Source of the DNA: Pisolithus tinctorius
Lineage: Eukaryota; Basidiomycota; Agaricomycetes; Boletales; Pisolithaceae
Length of the DNA stretch: 64,000 nt
Assembly: GCA_024663395.1 (NCBI GenBank)
Contig: JANFAH010000129.1
Location: forward strand, 1-64,000
Direction: 5' to 3'
The notes beneath the pieces were generated by a model that saw only the letters and a list, made by a program, of their open reading frames with translations, searched no databases and was not told where the DNA came from. The position numbers were made by a program, and so were the translations under genes. This document shows, piece after piece, positions 45,076 through 58,106 of the stretch. Numbering within the stretch: the first letter of the stretch is position 1; every line of letters begins with the position of its first letter.

Positions 45076-46253
45076 GTAGGACATGATACAGCGGACTGGT
45101 GATATCGCCACCGACGAACGTCTCGTCTATCGATGCCCGGGCGCTTGGGCACCTTGCAGTCCGATACTGGCCCCTAGTGTCTACACGTTACAAAGATATC
45201 TCAATGAAATACTAAACGTCAGGTGAGTGGACACGTTCTGGCGGGGTACAAGTGGATTTTCAGATAGCTGACCCTGAATTCAGTACATGCACCGACAGCG
45301 CAATGCTTATTTCCTGTCCTTGCATTCGGCGGACAGAATATCCTGTGATATTCGATATCACACCGATCGTGGTAGGTCTGCCCCTCACTGAAAATGCATT
45401 TAATGCGTGAACGCGTGTAGGGTTGAGCTCATCGTTTGAGACAAGTCATATACAAGTCGCAGACTCTGGAACCCTCAATATTGTGATCATTTGGGAAGGG
45501 CGCCAATCAATTGTCTCCAGCACGCAAAGACAGTCCACCCTTTTACCGTTCTTCAAGCTTCACGTGGAGGTGGCATTCTAGCGCTGTTTAAAAGTGCGCA
45601 TTATTATGGGATGTCAGGGGACCTGCTCCAAGTTCCGGGCATTTAGCATGGCCTTTGTATGCAGCAGCACTGAGGCTACACCGCACTTTTCCTTGCATTG
45701 GACCATCTGTACCATGTATCCGTGCATAAAAAACTGTGGCGCTCTTCTACTCTCTAATCGCTAGTTATATGGTCAGCACATCCATCTATGTGTTGAAGAT
45801 AGCAATAGACATTCTTTGCGTCAACAATGATCACCTGCATAGTTCATCTGCCTTTACAGGTGTGGTGGTAGATGGTTGGGTCAGCCTTCCTACATACATA
45901 CCATAACTGCAACTGCAGGGGGGATGGCCGTAATGTGCTATTAACGGAGGCCCTGGAAGGTCTTCTTGCCTCATGTTCTTGATAAGCTCTCGTAGACCGA
46001 ATAACGCACAAAAAACATGTACCAGTCGAAAATGCCTGTTCCACGTGTCTGCCGAATATATAAGTTGCCCCGAAAAACACCTGTGTCCCTCCCTTAAGAC
46101 CCGCAACTAGCAACCACCATCAATCTTGTGATTGCCATTCGTCCTACACTCAAAGCTCACCACGTGAAAGAATACTCTGCGGGATTGGACACCTAATAAA
46201 GTATGTATGATTCCTTGTTGACGCGTTGAACCTTGCATTAACTTCTGAGGAAG
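45076..46253 (+). repeat. HET upstream repeat, copy A
   Basis: About 1.2 kb recurring before each HET gene (also 51,481-52,742 and 60,441-61,693). Shared landmarks: GATATCGCCACCGACGAAC at the left end, GGGTGTGGTGGTAGA-type sequence in the middle (GTGTGGTGGTAGATGGTTGGG), CATACATACCATAACTGCAACTGCAG, and the promoter segment to the ATG. Small open frames inside it are not conserved well enough to call genes. It presumably holds the HET promoter. Confidence 0.75.
46057..46063 (+). promoter_or_regulatory. TATA box of HET copy A
   Basis: TATATAA, 197 bases before the ATG at 46,254. The same element stands 195 bases before the ATG of copy C (61,499-61,505). In copy B it is TATATCA (52,549-52,555), which may weaken expression. 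The distance allows a 5' UTR of about 150 bases. Confidence 0.5.
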
Positions 46254-48880
46254 ATGAAGTTGCTAGATGTGAAAGCTGTTCTCGTCCGGGAAAGGGACAT
46301 CCAAAAGACTGATCCCAATCGTGAAATCCTGAAGGAACTTGATGACAAAGATACTCGTTATGCTATACTGTCGCATCGCTGGGGTGCCGAAGTCAATTAC
46401 GAAGAGATGACTGGGCTGATGAAGATGGGAAAGAACAGAGGGAAGAGGTCAGAGAGCGCTACGGCTACCAAAAGATCATCAAGAGCTGTGAGCAAGCTAT
46501 GAAGGACGGCTACGAATGGTTGTGGATAGATACCTGCTGCATCGACAAGCGGAGCAGTACAGAACTATCGGAGGCAATCAATTCGATGTATCGGTGGTAC
46601 CGAAATGCACAGGTGTGCTATGCGTACCTTAACGACGTTGACGAGGAGGTCTTCCCTGTCGAGCGAAATTACAGCAAGTTCAAGTCTAATGGCTGTCCGG
46701 AGTGGTTTGTGCGAGGCTGGACGCTACAAGAACTCATTGCCCCAAAGCAACTCGAGTTCTTCAACATGGCCTGGGTGTCGATTGGCAATAAACGACGCCT
46801 TGCGCTCGCGTTGAAGGACATCACGAAAATTCCACCCGAAGTTGTGAGGGATGGCCTAGCTGCGAAGCGTCCCTGCATCGCACAAATCATGTCCTGGGCC
46901 GCCGACCGGAAGACGACACGCGTGGAAGATCGGGCGTATTCGCTGATGGGGCTGTTTGGAGTGAACATGCCCATGCTGTATGGAGAGGGCGAAAAGGCAT
47001 TCCAGAGGCTACAACTGGAAATCATCCGCACATCCAGCGATCACAGCGTATTTGCATGGGGTTCACAGAACCCCGGACAGGCAGTGTCCTGGCGGACGAC
47101 CCGAGCGACTTTCGGGGTTGTGGCGACATGAAGAGCTTAGAACACAAAGAATTTGTCGACCGCCTAGCGAGGTATATTTCCTCCAACGAACGCGCTAATG
47201 CTTGGTTCAGTTCCCGTAAGGGGCTCGGGCAGTACAAGTTCCTGCCCAGCCCGATATACGTGTGGAGAGGTGAACGGTTGGGACGGCGTGCCCGATCGCT
47301 CAGCCAGCCACTCCGCACATTCTCAGTCAGTAATGCGGGGATCCAAATGTTTTTGCCCGTCATCCCCTATCCCAACTCTCCGTCTCATTTGAGGGCTCTA
47401 TTGGCATGTAGACTCCCTAATGAGCCTCTGGCTACCATCGATTTGGTATTCTCTGGGTCCAGCTTCGAGAGGACCTTGAGCACTACGGACGGTCCCACGG
47501 CACTTCCAGAGTTCAAAACACTGTATCTTACTTATAATCAAGACGCGAACGAGACACGCCGCGAGTTTACTCTCGACGACGAGCATGCCCTCATACTATG
47601 GATTCACCCGCCGCGGCACCTTCCCGCGCAAGTTCCCAGGCGATACGGTCACGCTCTCATCCCACAGACGACCTCATTGTCATAGTCTATGCCAACGACG
47701 ATGTCAAATCTCGCTTTGCAGTTGGTCTCGGATACTACCTCCACCAAGGATGGGTGCATGTGGTCTGTGACGACCAAGAGGCGGACTGGACAGCCTTTGC
47801 TAAGAATGCACATGCTCGAATGTGGAAGGCACGTGCAAAACATGCTCAGAGTATGCCCAAACGTTTAGACGACCCCAATCCCAACCACGAAGACCACTTC
47901 ATAAAACATGCCCACCTTCCCGATCAATCTGGGTGCGAGGGTAGTCTGGGGTGATTGGGAAATGGACAATTTCAAGGTTATGGTCGATGTCGAGCAATGT
48001 CCTGGTTGCTGTGATGGGCCATGTACATGGACAACTGCACGTGTTAGTACTTTCTCCCCATGAGCATATGGCGCTAACCATTTGCATTACCATAGAAATC
48101 TTGGCGTGGCCTTGATACACCGGGGCTTATGCTCATGAATCACCAACCATATGAGTGCAGGCTGGACGGGTGGCCTGCACAGCTTGATGAATGTTCTGGT
48201 CAACGGATTGCAGTAAGTCATGCATGCATACTCATATTCGTGTCGAGCCTGATATATGTGATCAGCTGGGCGATTATGGTGACTATTCCGATGGTAATTT
48301 CAAATGCACTGGCAATATCTTTGAGGATACGCGGACCCCTGGCGTTGATCCCGTGAGCTCAGATTGCGCCGTGGTTTCACGCGTAGCTGGTAACGAGCAG
48401 AAACGGGATGGTCCTGTTGTGATACCTCGCGGCCGGATCAGTTACCTTGCGCTGCATCAACCAAAGGGCCTCTCACTTCCCACCAACAAATGTATCATGT
48501 TACTTCTGAAAACCTTGTCTACCCGTGCTGCAGGCAAACATTTGGTGATAACGGTCATACAGTGCTCTGATTTCTATAGAGCTGACTCTCATGGAAAACG
48601 AATGGATCCAAGGGATGGTGAGTTTTCCACAATGATAGTATGCTGCTCATTTTTGACCCTGAGTATCAGACAGTGGGAACCACCTCACAGAGCCGCGGAT
48701 TTTGACTTCACTATATACCATCGCAAGTCCGCAAGTTTGGCAAAGAAAACCGCCTTTTGCACAGAGAAGGGAACGATTCCAAAGTATTCGGTATGCCTGT
48801 GGGACGACTATGTGTGCTGTTACTGATGCTGTGTAGGGAGCACTTTTACGCCCTCGTGAATATGGTACCCTCTTTTATCA
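46254..48880 (+). pseudogene. HET-domain protein, copy A, frame disrupted
   Basis: HET domains act in fungal allorecognition and trigger programmed cell death of fused incompatible cells. The start M-K-L-L-D-V-K-A-V-L and block Y-A-I-L-S-H-R-W-G (about 46,360) are followed by W-L-W-I-D-T-C-C-I-D-K (about 46,520), S-M-Y-R-W-Y-R-N-A-Q-V-C-Y-A-Y-L and G-W-T-L-Q-E-L-I-A-P (about 46,720), the canonical HET motifs, then D-R-A-Y-S-L-M-G-L-F-G-V. The C-terminal part has D-V-E-Q-C-P-G-C-C-D-G (about 47,990) and G-D-Y-G-D-Y-S-D-G-N-F. Frame slips near 46,430, 47,070 and 47,630 prevent one product. Unit length to copy B is 6,489 bases. Confidence 0.85.
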
Positions 48881-50347
48881 TGCTTGGGGTTTGTCTATGC
48901 TAATCCTACTATCTTCAGGATCAATTTAGAGGACCCGAAGCCCGTCACAAACCTGTGGTGTGTTGGGCAATTATATGAAACGCACAAACCATTCACTTAT
49001 GATGGCAACAGGACAGACAGAAGACTGATAGAGCGATCAAAATTTTCTCAGACATGTTTGGTCTCCGGCATCTGAGTAATTACGTGCGTACTCATCTTTT
49101 CATTGCTTCGTCCCACGCATACCCATCGTTGAACGAAGGTCGGCGAAATAACATTCTTCGAAAGGCTCCCCCGGATGATGGCAACTAATACACGCGGTGA
49201 GGTTTCTGTAGGCAATGTGGAAGGTTGGCCTGTCACACTATGCATTTTTGCCTGCAAACTTACATTACCGCTTTGGCACATGGTGTACTAGCTGCCCTGG
49301 ACTTGCGCCTTGCATCTGTGCTACTTTTTTTGGCCGAGCTGTGCCGAGCTCCTTTTGTAACGCGTTTATCACCTGATGAACAGCAGAAAGTGGCGCGCGA
49401 GTTGGAGTCCATCTCACAAACTCTGAGTGTTGGCGTAGGTGTTTCTATCGGTCAAAATCAGTAGGCGCTAATTCTAATCACAAAAAGCTACTCAAACCCA
49501 TAGGGGATACCTTCATGTACGGACACCTGGTACGTGCACGCTCGTGAGTACTTTCATTATTTCCTTTTTCCACCCGTCAATGCTTCCCGGCTCCAGAGGG
49601 ACAGGTCCATCTAGTGGCATTGAATATGATAGGTCGGCATTATATCTAAGAAGTTTCAGCAGTCCACGCCTTGAACGCTATATGTAGGCATTTCAACACT
49701 CCTTCCATGGTACAAGAAGTAGAGGTGCTCCAAGCAAAACTTAGTACAACAGAAGATGAAGACGAACAGCGAGCCCTGGAGGAAGACGTCACTGGAAAGG
49801 CAAGCACAGCATCAACTTGTTATCTTCCGACACTGATGGTCCATTCATTAATAGATCTTGTGGCTCTGTTGGTGTGGATCCGCGCAGAACTGGACGAACT
49901 ATTACCAAAGGCATGCCAACTCTCTCGACTCCATAGATGTCATCTCACATAGTTCAGATTGTGGATTTCATTCGGGGAATAGGAAAGTCGCTGGTAAGTG
50001 GTGTCACACGCTCGGATGTGGCAACGTCACCGCCGTCAGCAGGCACTACAGTACATTGGCGGGGATATAAGTTCATTTACTGGCTCAGATCCAGGTGACG
50101 ATCACGCCCACTTGCAGCGGTAGGCGACATCATTTGGCGGATCGCACGATACGAGTCGCTGAATATATATTGTTGTAGGATCATGTTCGATGCAGGAGCG
50201 GGCACGTCGAAACATCAGTTGTTGCTTGCCGCTTGGGCTGCAGAGCAGGCGAAGTGGTCAGATACAACTATCTCCAAGGACATCACCAACACCAACACGC
50301 AAGGTCCGAGTACAAGTTCTCAATCACCCTCCACATCGGTGGTTTAA
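48881..50347 (+). pseudogene. Module X, copy A: unidentified coding-like block downstream of HET
   Basis: A block recurring at 55,361-56,836. Coding-like pieces appear in the same order in both: V-G-N-V-E-G-W-P-V-T-L-C-I-F-A-C-K-L-T (about 49,209); L-S-T-T-E-D-E-D-E-Q-R-A-L-E-E-D-V-T-G-K (about 49,740); I-I-W-R-I-A-R-Y-E-S-L-N; and a final exon M-F-D-A-G-A-G-T-S-K-H-Q then N-T-Q-G-P-S-T-S-S-Q-S-P-S-T-S-V-V and a stop at 50,345-50,347. The acidic coiled-coil-like segment and the Ser/Thr/Gln-rich tail are conserved between copies. No family recognised; possibly an HET partner or the 3' half of the HET gene. Confidence 0.5.
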
Positions 50348-50635
50348 CTAACATGGATTTTGGCAAGTATGTCCTTAACCTTCATCCGGACACATTCACA
50401 TCATCGACGACGATGGTGAAGTTCATTGGAATGCTGTAAGCATGTAGTTGACATGTACCAGGTGTTTCCTGTCTCAGCTTGTATGTATCCTTTGTATATG
50501 CACCTGCAGAACAAATGCGCGTTAAGAATGAGGTGTCTACTGTATCAACGAGCCTACCCGCTTGGTTGGGTACACTTTATCAGGCTTGAAGTGATTGCAC
50601 GCGCACTGGTCGCCTTGGCGATTTTGTGCTGGCCA

Positions 50636-51480
50636 TAATACAGGTACAGTATCTCTGGCATTAGATGAGTGTACCGTAGGTAGATATGCCGATACATCAC
50701 CACATCTTCCCTCGACACGTTTCCGCCAACCCTTCTATGCGTGACTTCCGCAGATTTGAAAACGACGGAACTTCCGGAGTCGTATAATTAGGCTCAGGGG
50801 TTATTACAGAAATGGTAATCATCCACTTCCAAATCTTCCTGATCTTGAAGAACACGTGACTTTGTAGTATCGATCCTTCCATCCACGCTCTCGGCGACTT
50901 CCCGGGCTACCGAAGCATCAATGGCATCCTGAGCCAGTTGCGTGGACAGCTGCTCTCGAGGAGGGCATATCGAGGCGAACTGAACCCGTCCAGGGACGAG
51001 AACGATCCCGGGCAACTTGCTAGATCACATTATTCATTAGTGGTAAAATCGAAAGATGTCAGACGATATGTCTTCAGCAGCAAGGACATCCTTAGTTCTG
51101 GCATGTTGTGACATAACCACGGCCCTTTCAAGAGATGGTCTCCATTATGCGTTCCCTGTATACCATGTGGTGATTTCCCCGCGTTGTCGGTATTTTCCCA
51201 GATATACTCGTCGGTTAGACGTCGAGGCTGATTGTTGCACCGTTTGTTCTTCTCGTGCCCACAACAGGTTTGGCCATGTCGGACAGCCTCGTCTTGAATG
51301 CAAGTACACTAGAACCTACAGGGAGGATTGGTGACCCTCAGTCAGCTTGGATGCATGGAGACGCCATTTTGATGTGAACGTATTCGCGCGCTCGTAAGCA
51401 CGTTGAAAGTTGTTCTGCCAGACTTTCGGGGTGTCCTTTACAAGTACCGGAGCAACGACTTGCAGCTCGCTGCCCTACTA
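50636..51480 (-). repeat. Module Y, copy B, inverted
   Basis: This 0.84-kb block matches the module at about 57,165-57,796 plus 60,222-60,440, but in opposite orientation, while X and the HET upstream repeat on either side keep their orientation. Read on the minus strand it gives M-P-G-I-V-L-V-P-G-R-V-Q-F-A-S, S-T-Q-L-A-Q-D-A-I and T-K-S-R-V-L-Q-D-Q-E-D-L, uninterrupted by the insertion found in copy C. Protein family unknown. Confidence 0.75.
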
Positions 51481-52742
51481 GGATGTGATACAGCAGACTG
51501 GCGATATCGCCACCGACGAACATCTCATCTATCGATCGATGCACATATCAGCCCGGGCACTTGGGCACCTCACAGTTCGGTGCTGGCGCCTAGCGTCTAC
51601 ATGTTACAAAGATATCTCGATGAAATACTAACGTCAGGTGAGTGGACATGTTCTGGCGGGGTACAAGTGGATTTTCGAATAGCTGACCCTGAATTCAGCA
51701 CGTGCACCGATAGCGCAATGCTTTTTCCTGTTCTTGCATTCGGCGGACAGAACGTCCTGTGATCTTCGATATCACATCGATCGTGGTGGGTCTGCCCCCT
51801 CACTGCATATGTATTTAATGTATGAACGTGTGTAGGGTTGGGTTCATCGTTCCAGTTTCTGTAATATGGAATCCGTGGCTCGTGCATTGATGGAAGATGG
51901 ATGCTCCCGTGCCCGACTCATGCGAGTAGAGAAGATCACGCTTCTGATGTTTGAGATAAGCCATATGGAAGTCGCAGACTCTGGAACCCTCAATATTGTG
52001 ATTGTTTGGGAAGGGTGCCAATCAATTGTCTCCAGCACGCAAAGACAGCCCACCTTTACTGTTCTTCAAGCTTCACATGAAGGTGGCCTTCAGCGCTGTT
52101 TAAAGTACGCATTATTTTGGAATGCCCGGGGACCTGCTCCAAATTCCAGCGATTTGAGATGGCCAATGTATGCAGCAACTTTGGGCCACACCGCATTTTT
52201 CTTTGCAACGGACCATCTGTACCATGTATCCGTGCAAAAGACAAACTCTGGCACTCCCCGATACGGTCAGCACATCTACTGAAGATAGTAATAGACATTC
52301 TTTGCGTCAACAATGATTGTCTACATGATTCATCGACATCTGCCTTTACGGGTGTGGTGGTAGATGGTTGGGTCCGCCTTGCTACATACATACCATAACT
52401 GCAACTGCAGAGGGAGTGACCGTAATGAACTAATAACGGAGACCCTGGAAGGTCTTCTTGCCTCATGTTCTTGATAAGCTCTCGCAGACTGAATAATGAA
52501 CAAATAATATGTACCAGTCGAAAATGCCTGTTCCACGTGTCTGCCGAATATATCAGTCACCTCGAAAAACACCTGTGTCCCTCCCTCAACACCTACGACC
52601 AGCAACCCATCAGTCTTGTGTGTGCCTTTCGTCCTACACTCGAAGCTCACCACGTGAAAGAATACTCTGCGGGATTGGACACCTAACAAAGTATGTGTGG
52701 TTCCTTGCTGAAAGTTGAACCTTGCGTTGACTTCTGAGGAAG
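51481..52742 (+). repeat. HET upstream repeat, copy B
   Basis: Begins GATGTGATACAGCAGACTGG and runs to the ATG of HET copy B with the same landmarks as copies A and C. A TATATCA replaces the TATATAA of the other copies. Confidence 0.75.
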
Positions 52743-55360
52743 ATGAAGTTACTAGACGTGGAAGCTGTTCTCGACCGGGAAAGGGACATCCAAAAGACTG
52801 ATCCCAATCGTGAAATCCTGAAGGAACTTGATGACAAAGATAGTTGTTATGCTATACTGTCGCATCGCTGGGGCGTGGAGGTCGGCTACGAAGAGATGAC
52901 TGGGCTGATGAGATGGGGGAAGAAGATAGGAAAGAGGTCAGAGAGCGCTACGGCTACCAAAAGATCATCAAGAGTTGTGAGCAAGCGAAGAAGGACGGCT
53001 GAGTGGTTGTGGGTAGATACCTGCTGCATCGACAAGCGGAGCAGTTCAGAACTTTCCGAGGCCATCAATTCGATGTATCGGTGGTACCGAAATGCACAGG
53101 TGTGCTATGCGTATCTCAACGACGTTGACGAGGAGGTCTTCCCTGTCAAGCGAGATGGCAAGAAGTTCGACAAGTCCAATGGCTGGCCGGAGTGGTTTGT
53201 ACGGGGCTGGACGCTACAGGAACTCATCGCCCCAAAGCAAGTCGAATTCTTCAACAAGAACTGGGTGTCGATTGGCAATAAACGGCGCCTTGCCCTCGCG
53301 TTGAGGACATCACGAAGATTCAAACCGACGTTGTGATGGATGGCCTAGCTGGGAAGTGCTCTCAGTGTCGCACGGATCATGTCCTGGGGCCGACCGGAAG
53401 ACGACACGCGTGGAAGATCGAGCGTATTCGTTGATGGGGCTGTTTGGAGTGAACATGCCCATGCTGTATGGAGAGGGTGAAAAGGCATTTCAGAGGCTAC
53501 AGCTGGAGATCATCCGCACATCCAGCGATCACAGCATATTTGCATGGAATCCACGCAGGCCGCGAACAGGCAGTGTTCTGGCAGATGACCCGAGCGACTT
53601 TCGGGTTGTGGCAACATGACGAAGATGGAACCCGGCGAATTTGTCGACAACCTGCGAGGTACATTGCGGCAACAGACTCGGTAATCCCAGATACATTTCG
53701 CGACTCCATCGAGTCCCGACCAACCCGATACACCGGTGCAGACTTGCATGGTTGAGTGGCGTGCCCGTCGCTCAGCCAGTCACTCCGCACATTCGCTGTC
53801 AGTAATGCGGGGATCCAAATGTGCTTGCCCGTCATCCCCTCCCAACTCTCCGTCCATTTCAGCGCTCTATTGGCATGTAGTGATACCTTTCTGGAGACCA
53901 TCGATTTGGTATTCTCTGGGTCCAGCTTTGACAGGACCTCACGCGCGGCATTCCCACGGCGTTTCCAGAGTTCAAAACACTGTATCTTACTCATAATCAA
54001 GGTGCCAACGAGACGCATCGCGAATTTACACTCGACGACAAGCATGCCTCGTACCATGGATTCACCCGCTGCGGCACCTTCCGCGCAAGTTCCCGGGCAA
54101 TACTGTCACGCTCCCTTCCCTCACAGACGATCCTTGTCATAGTCTATGCCAACGACGATGTCAAATCTCGCTTTGCAGTTGGTCTCGGATACTCCTCCGC
54201 CAAGGATGGGTGCATGTGGTCTATGACGACCAAGAGGCGGACTGGCAGCTTTTGCTAAGAATGCACATGATCGAATGTGGAAGGCACGTGCAAAACACGC
54301 TCAGAGTATGCCCGAACGTTTAGACAACCCCAATTCCGACCGCGAAGACCACTTCATTAAGCATGCCCACCTTCCCCGATCAATCTGGGGTGTGAAGGTA
54401 GCCTGGGGCAGATGGGGGACGGGCAATTTCAAGTTATGGTCGATGTCGAGCAATGTCCTGGTTGCTGTGATGGCCCATGTAGATGGACAACTACGCATGT
54501 CAGTACTTTCTCCCCCGAGTGCATGCGGCCTAACCATTTGCGTTACCATAGCATACTCGGCGTGGCATTGATACACCGGGGCTTATGCACACGGATTGCT
54601 ATCGATATCGGTACAAACTGGACGGGTGGCTTACATGGCTAGACGGATGTTTTGGTCAACTGGTTGCAGTAAGTCATGCATTCATACTCATATATGTGTC
54701 AACCTGATGTGACCAGCTGGGCGATTATGGTGACTATTCCAATGGTAATTTCAAATGCACTGGCAATATATTTGAGGATGCGCGGACCCTTGGTGTTGAC
54801 CCATGAGCTCAGTTTATTGCCCCGTGGTCTCCCGCGTGGCTGATGGAGAGTGGAGCAATCGGGCTGATGATCCTGCGACATATTGTCGCAATGGCAAATA
54901 CGTTGCGCTACGTCAACCAAAAGGCCTCTCACTTCCCACTAACGAACATTTGGTGCTGCTGATGAAATCCTTGTCTACCGTGCTGCAGGCAAACATTTGG
55001 TGATAACGGTCGTACAATGCTCAGGCTTCCACGGAGATGATGATAATGGAAAACAAGGGGATTCAGGGGATCGTGAGTATTCCACAATGATCGTATGCTG
55101 CTCACTTTTTGACCTTGAGTATCGGACTCAGCCTCAGACAGTGGAACCACTCCACAGAGCCACAGGTTTTTACTCTACTATATACCGCCACAAGCCCACA
55201 AGTTTGGCAAAGAAAACCGTTTTTTGAAGAGAGAAGGAAACAATTCCATAGTATTCGGTATGCCCGTGAGATGTATGTGTGCTGTTGCTGATGCTGTGTT
55301 TCGGGACGTAGGGAGCACTTTTACTCCTCATGAATATGGTACCCTCTCTTATCATGCTTG
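52743..55360 (+). pseudogene. HET-domain protein, copy B, frame disrupted
   Basis: M-K-L-L-D-V-E-A-V-L starts an open frame of 197 codons through Y-A-I-L-S-H-R-W-G, W-V-D-T-C-C-I-D-K and G-W-T-L-Q-E-L-I-A-P. A one-base loss near 52,910 and a two-base loss near 53,000 offset each other, garbling about 30 residues between the HET motifs. The frame is lost again near 53,310 (one base less than copy C in the L-E-D-I-T-K region) and several more times toward 55,000. Later pieces include D-R-A-Y-S-L-M-G-L-F, I-W-G-V-K-V-A-W-G and Q-C-P-G-C-C-D-G. It is the most damaged of the three by eye. Confidence 0.85.
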
Positions 55361-56836
55361 GGGTTTGTCTGTGCCAACACACTATCTTTCAGGATCAATC
55401 TAGGGGACCTGACGCCGGTCACAAGTCTGTGGTGCGTTAGGCAACTACATGAAACACAAACATTCACTTATGATGACAACAGAATCGACAGAAGACTGAT
55501 AGAACGATCAAATTTTTCTCAGACATATTTGGTTTCCCGCTTCTGAGTAATTACGTGCGTACTCATCTTTTCATTGTTTCGTCCCACTCGTACCCACCGT
55601 GAACGAAGGTTGGAAAAATCACATTTTTCGAGAGGCTCCCCTCGATGATGGAAACTAATCCACGCAGTGAGTGTTCTGTAGGCAATGTGGAAGGTTGGCC
55701 CGTCACACTATGCATTTTTGCCTGCAAACTTACAATACCGCGTTAGCGCATGGTTTGCAAGCACACCTATTTAAGGGCACGCGCAATCCAATGCCGCCCA
55801 GGATCCGCGTCGAAGTTGTTTTACCTCTTTTGGGAGCGGTGCCGAATTCTTTGTGCAGATGATCGTGCACCGCGTCGGTCTGCTGATGAAAAGCAGAAAG
55901 TGGTGCGCGAGTTTGAGTCGTTCTCACGACTCCGAGTGCTGGTGTAGGTGTTTCCATCGGCAAAAACCAGTAGGCGCTGATTCTAATCACAAACAGCTAC
56001 TCAAATACATAGTGATTGCGTGAGTACTTTTATTCTTTCCCTTCCACCCTTCAACTCTTCCTGGCTCCAGATTGGCATATCATCACTATGGTTGGTCACG
56101 TCCAAGCAGAGGCATTGAATATGATAGGTCGGCATTTTATCTACGAACTTTAAGCAATCCACGCCTTGAATGCTATGTGTAGGCATTTCAACACTCCTTC
56201 CATGATACAAGAGATAGAGGCGCTCCAAGCAAAACTTAGCGCAACAGAGGATGAAGACGAGCAGCGGGCCCTGGAGGAGGACGTCACAGGAAAGGCAGGG
56301 ACAACATCAACTTGTTACCTTTCGACACTGATGGTCCATTTGTTAATAGATCTTATGGCTCTGTTGGTGTGGGATCTGCACGGAGGTGGACGAGCTATTA
56401 CCAAAGGCATGCCAACTTTCTCGTCTCCACAGCTCTCATTTGACATGGTTCAGGTTGTGGATTACATTCCAAGGGTGATATACCCCAGGGTAAGTGGCGT
56501 CACACGCTTGAAAATGACCACGTCACCGCGTCAACAGGGATTATATGAAATTTACCTGGCTATGGCTTCGTTAACGGACCCAGATGACGATCACGCTCAC
56601 TTGCAGCGGTAGGCGACATCATTTGGCGGATCGCGCGATACGAATCGCTGAATACGTATTGTTGTAGGATCATGTTCGATGCAGGAGCGGGCACGTCGAA
56701 ACATCAGTTGTTGCTTGACGCTCGGGCTGCTGAACAAGCCAAGTGGTCATCCACCACTACTTCGAGGGACATCACCAACACCAACACGCAGGGTCCGAGT
56801 ACAAGCTCTCAATCACCCTCCACATCGGCGGTTTAA
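55361..56836 (+). pseudogene. Module X, copy B
   Basis: Second copy of the block after HET. Matching pieces: V-G-N-V-E-G-W-P-V-T-L-C (about 55,678), L-S-A-T-E-D-E-D-E-Q-R-A-L-E-E-D-V-T-G-K (about 56,236), and the final exon with N-T-Q-G-P-S-T-S-S-Q-S-P-S-T-S-A-V, stop at 56,834-56,836. One window (56,166-56,612) stays open for 148 codons. Substitutions between copies are moderate and the reading of these pieces is kept, hinting at past selection. Confidence 0.5.
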
Positions 56837-57164
56837 CTAACATGGATTTTGGCAAGTATGTCCTTAACCTTTGTCCGGACACATGACATTATCGACGAAG
56901 ATGGTGAAGTTCTTAGGAATGCTGTAAGCATGGAGTCAACATGTTCTAGGTGTTCCCTATCTGTCCTCGTATGAGTAGATCTAGGTACCAAATGTAACCT
57001 TTGTACACGCACCTGCAGAACAGACGCTCGTTCAGAATGAGGTGTTTACTGTATCAACGAGCCTACCCGCTAGGTTGGGTACTCTTCAGCAGGCACTGGC
57101 ACGAGGATTGGACGGTTTGAAGCGACTGTACGCACCGGTCGCCCCGAGGATTTTGTGCCGGTCA

Positions 57165-57796
57165 TAAATGCTCGTAAAGCAGCGAATTGCCAGTTGCTGC
57201 TCCAGTACTCATGAAGAGGGCCCCCACCGTTCATAATATTCATGGATGCTCGGGGGTCTGGAAGAACAACTTTCAACGTGCTTATTATACGAGCGCAAAT
57301 AGGTTTACATCAAAATGGCGTCTCCATGCATCCAAGCTGACTGATGGGTCGCCGATCCTCCCTGTAGATTCCAGTGTTAAGGGTCAGGCTGTCGATATCC
57401 TCAAACCTGTTGTGGGCACGAAAAGAACAAACGGCGTAATAAACAGCCTCGACGTCTAAAGGACGAGCATAATGTCTGGGAAAATACTGACAACGCGGGG
57501 GGATCACCACACGGTATACAGGGAACGCAAAATGACATAAAGACCGTCTCTTGAAAGGGCTGTGGTTCTGTCACAGCATGCCGGAACTAAGGATGTCCTC
57601 GCTGCTGAAGACATGTCATCTGATGTCTTTCGGTTTTACCACTAATGAATAATGTGGTCTAGCATTGCCCGGGATCGTTCTCGTCCCTCGACGGGTTTGG
57701 TTCGCCTCGAAATGCCCTCCTCGAGAGCAGTCGTCCACGCAACTGGCCCAAGATACTATTCATGCTTCGGTTGCCTGGGAAGTCGCCAAGAGCGTG
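57165..57796 (+). repeat. Module Y, copy C, left part
   Basis: Matches the minus strand of about 50,870-51,480. It ends within A-K-S-V (near 57,796), where the uninterrupted copy continues V-D-G-R-I-D-T-T-K-S-R-V. The remainder of Y resumes at about 60,222, so the intervening 2.4 kb is an insertion. Confidence 0.75.
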
Positions 57797-57945
57797 ATAG
57801 AGATAGACGAGGCAATCCACCCTGTTGCAGAGATTCTCGAAAAGCCTGCGTTTTCACTATTTTCTTTAGCTCAGAGATATCGCATTTCCGCTCGTGCCAC
57901 CCGCTCCATCTAACACTCTCCCACACCTCATCGCGGTCGTTCACT

Positions 57946-57985
57946 TTGCTTTGAGGTTCGATCCCTTGCTTTGAGGTTCGATCCC
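57946..57985 (+). repeat. Tandem duplication of a 20-base unit
   Basis: TTGCTTTGAGGTTCGATCCC occurs twice in direct succession near the left end of the insertion. Confidence 0.9.
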
Positions 57986-58106
57986 ATTGCTTTTGGCGTG
58001 CAAGATATGCAGTATATGCGCTACCACCTTGTTCTTGTATTTGAGCAACTCCTCGTTAACCTCCCATTGTCTGGTGCGGAAGTCAATATAATGACTGCGA
58101 ACGAGC

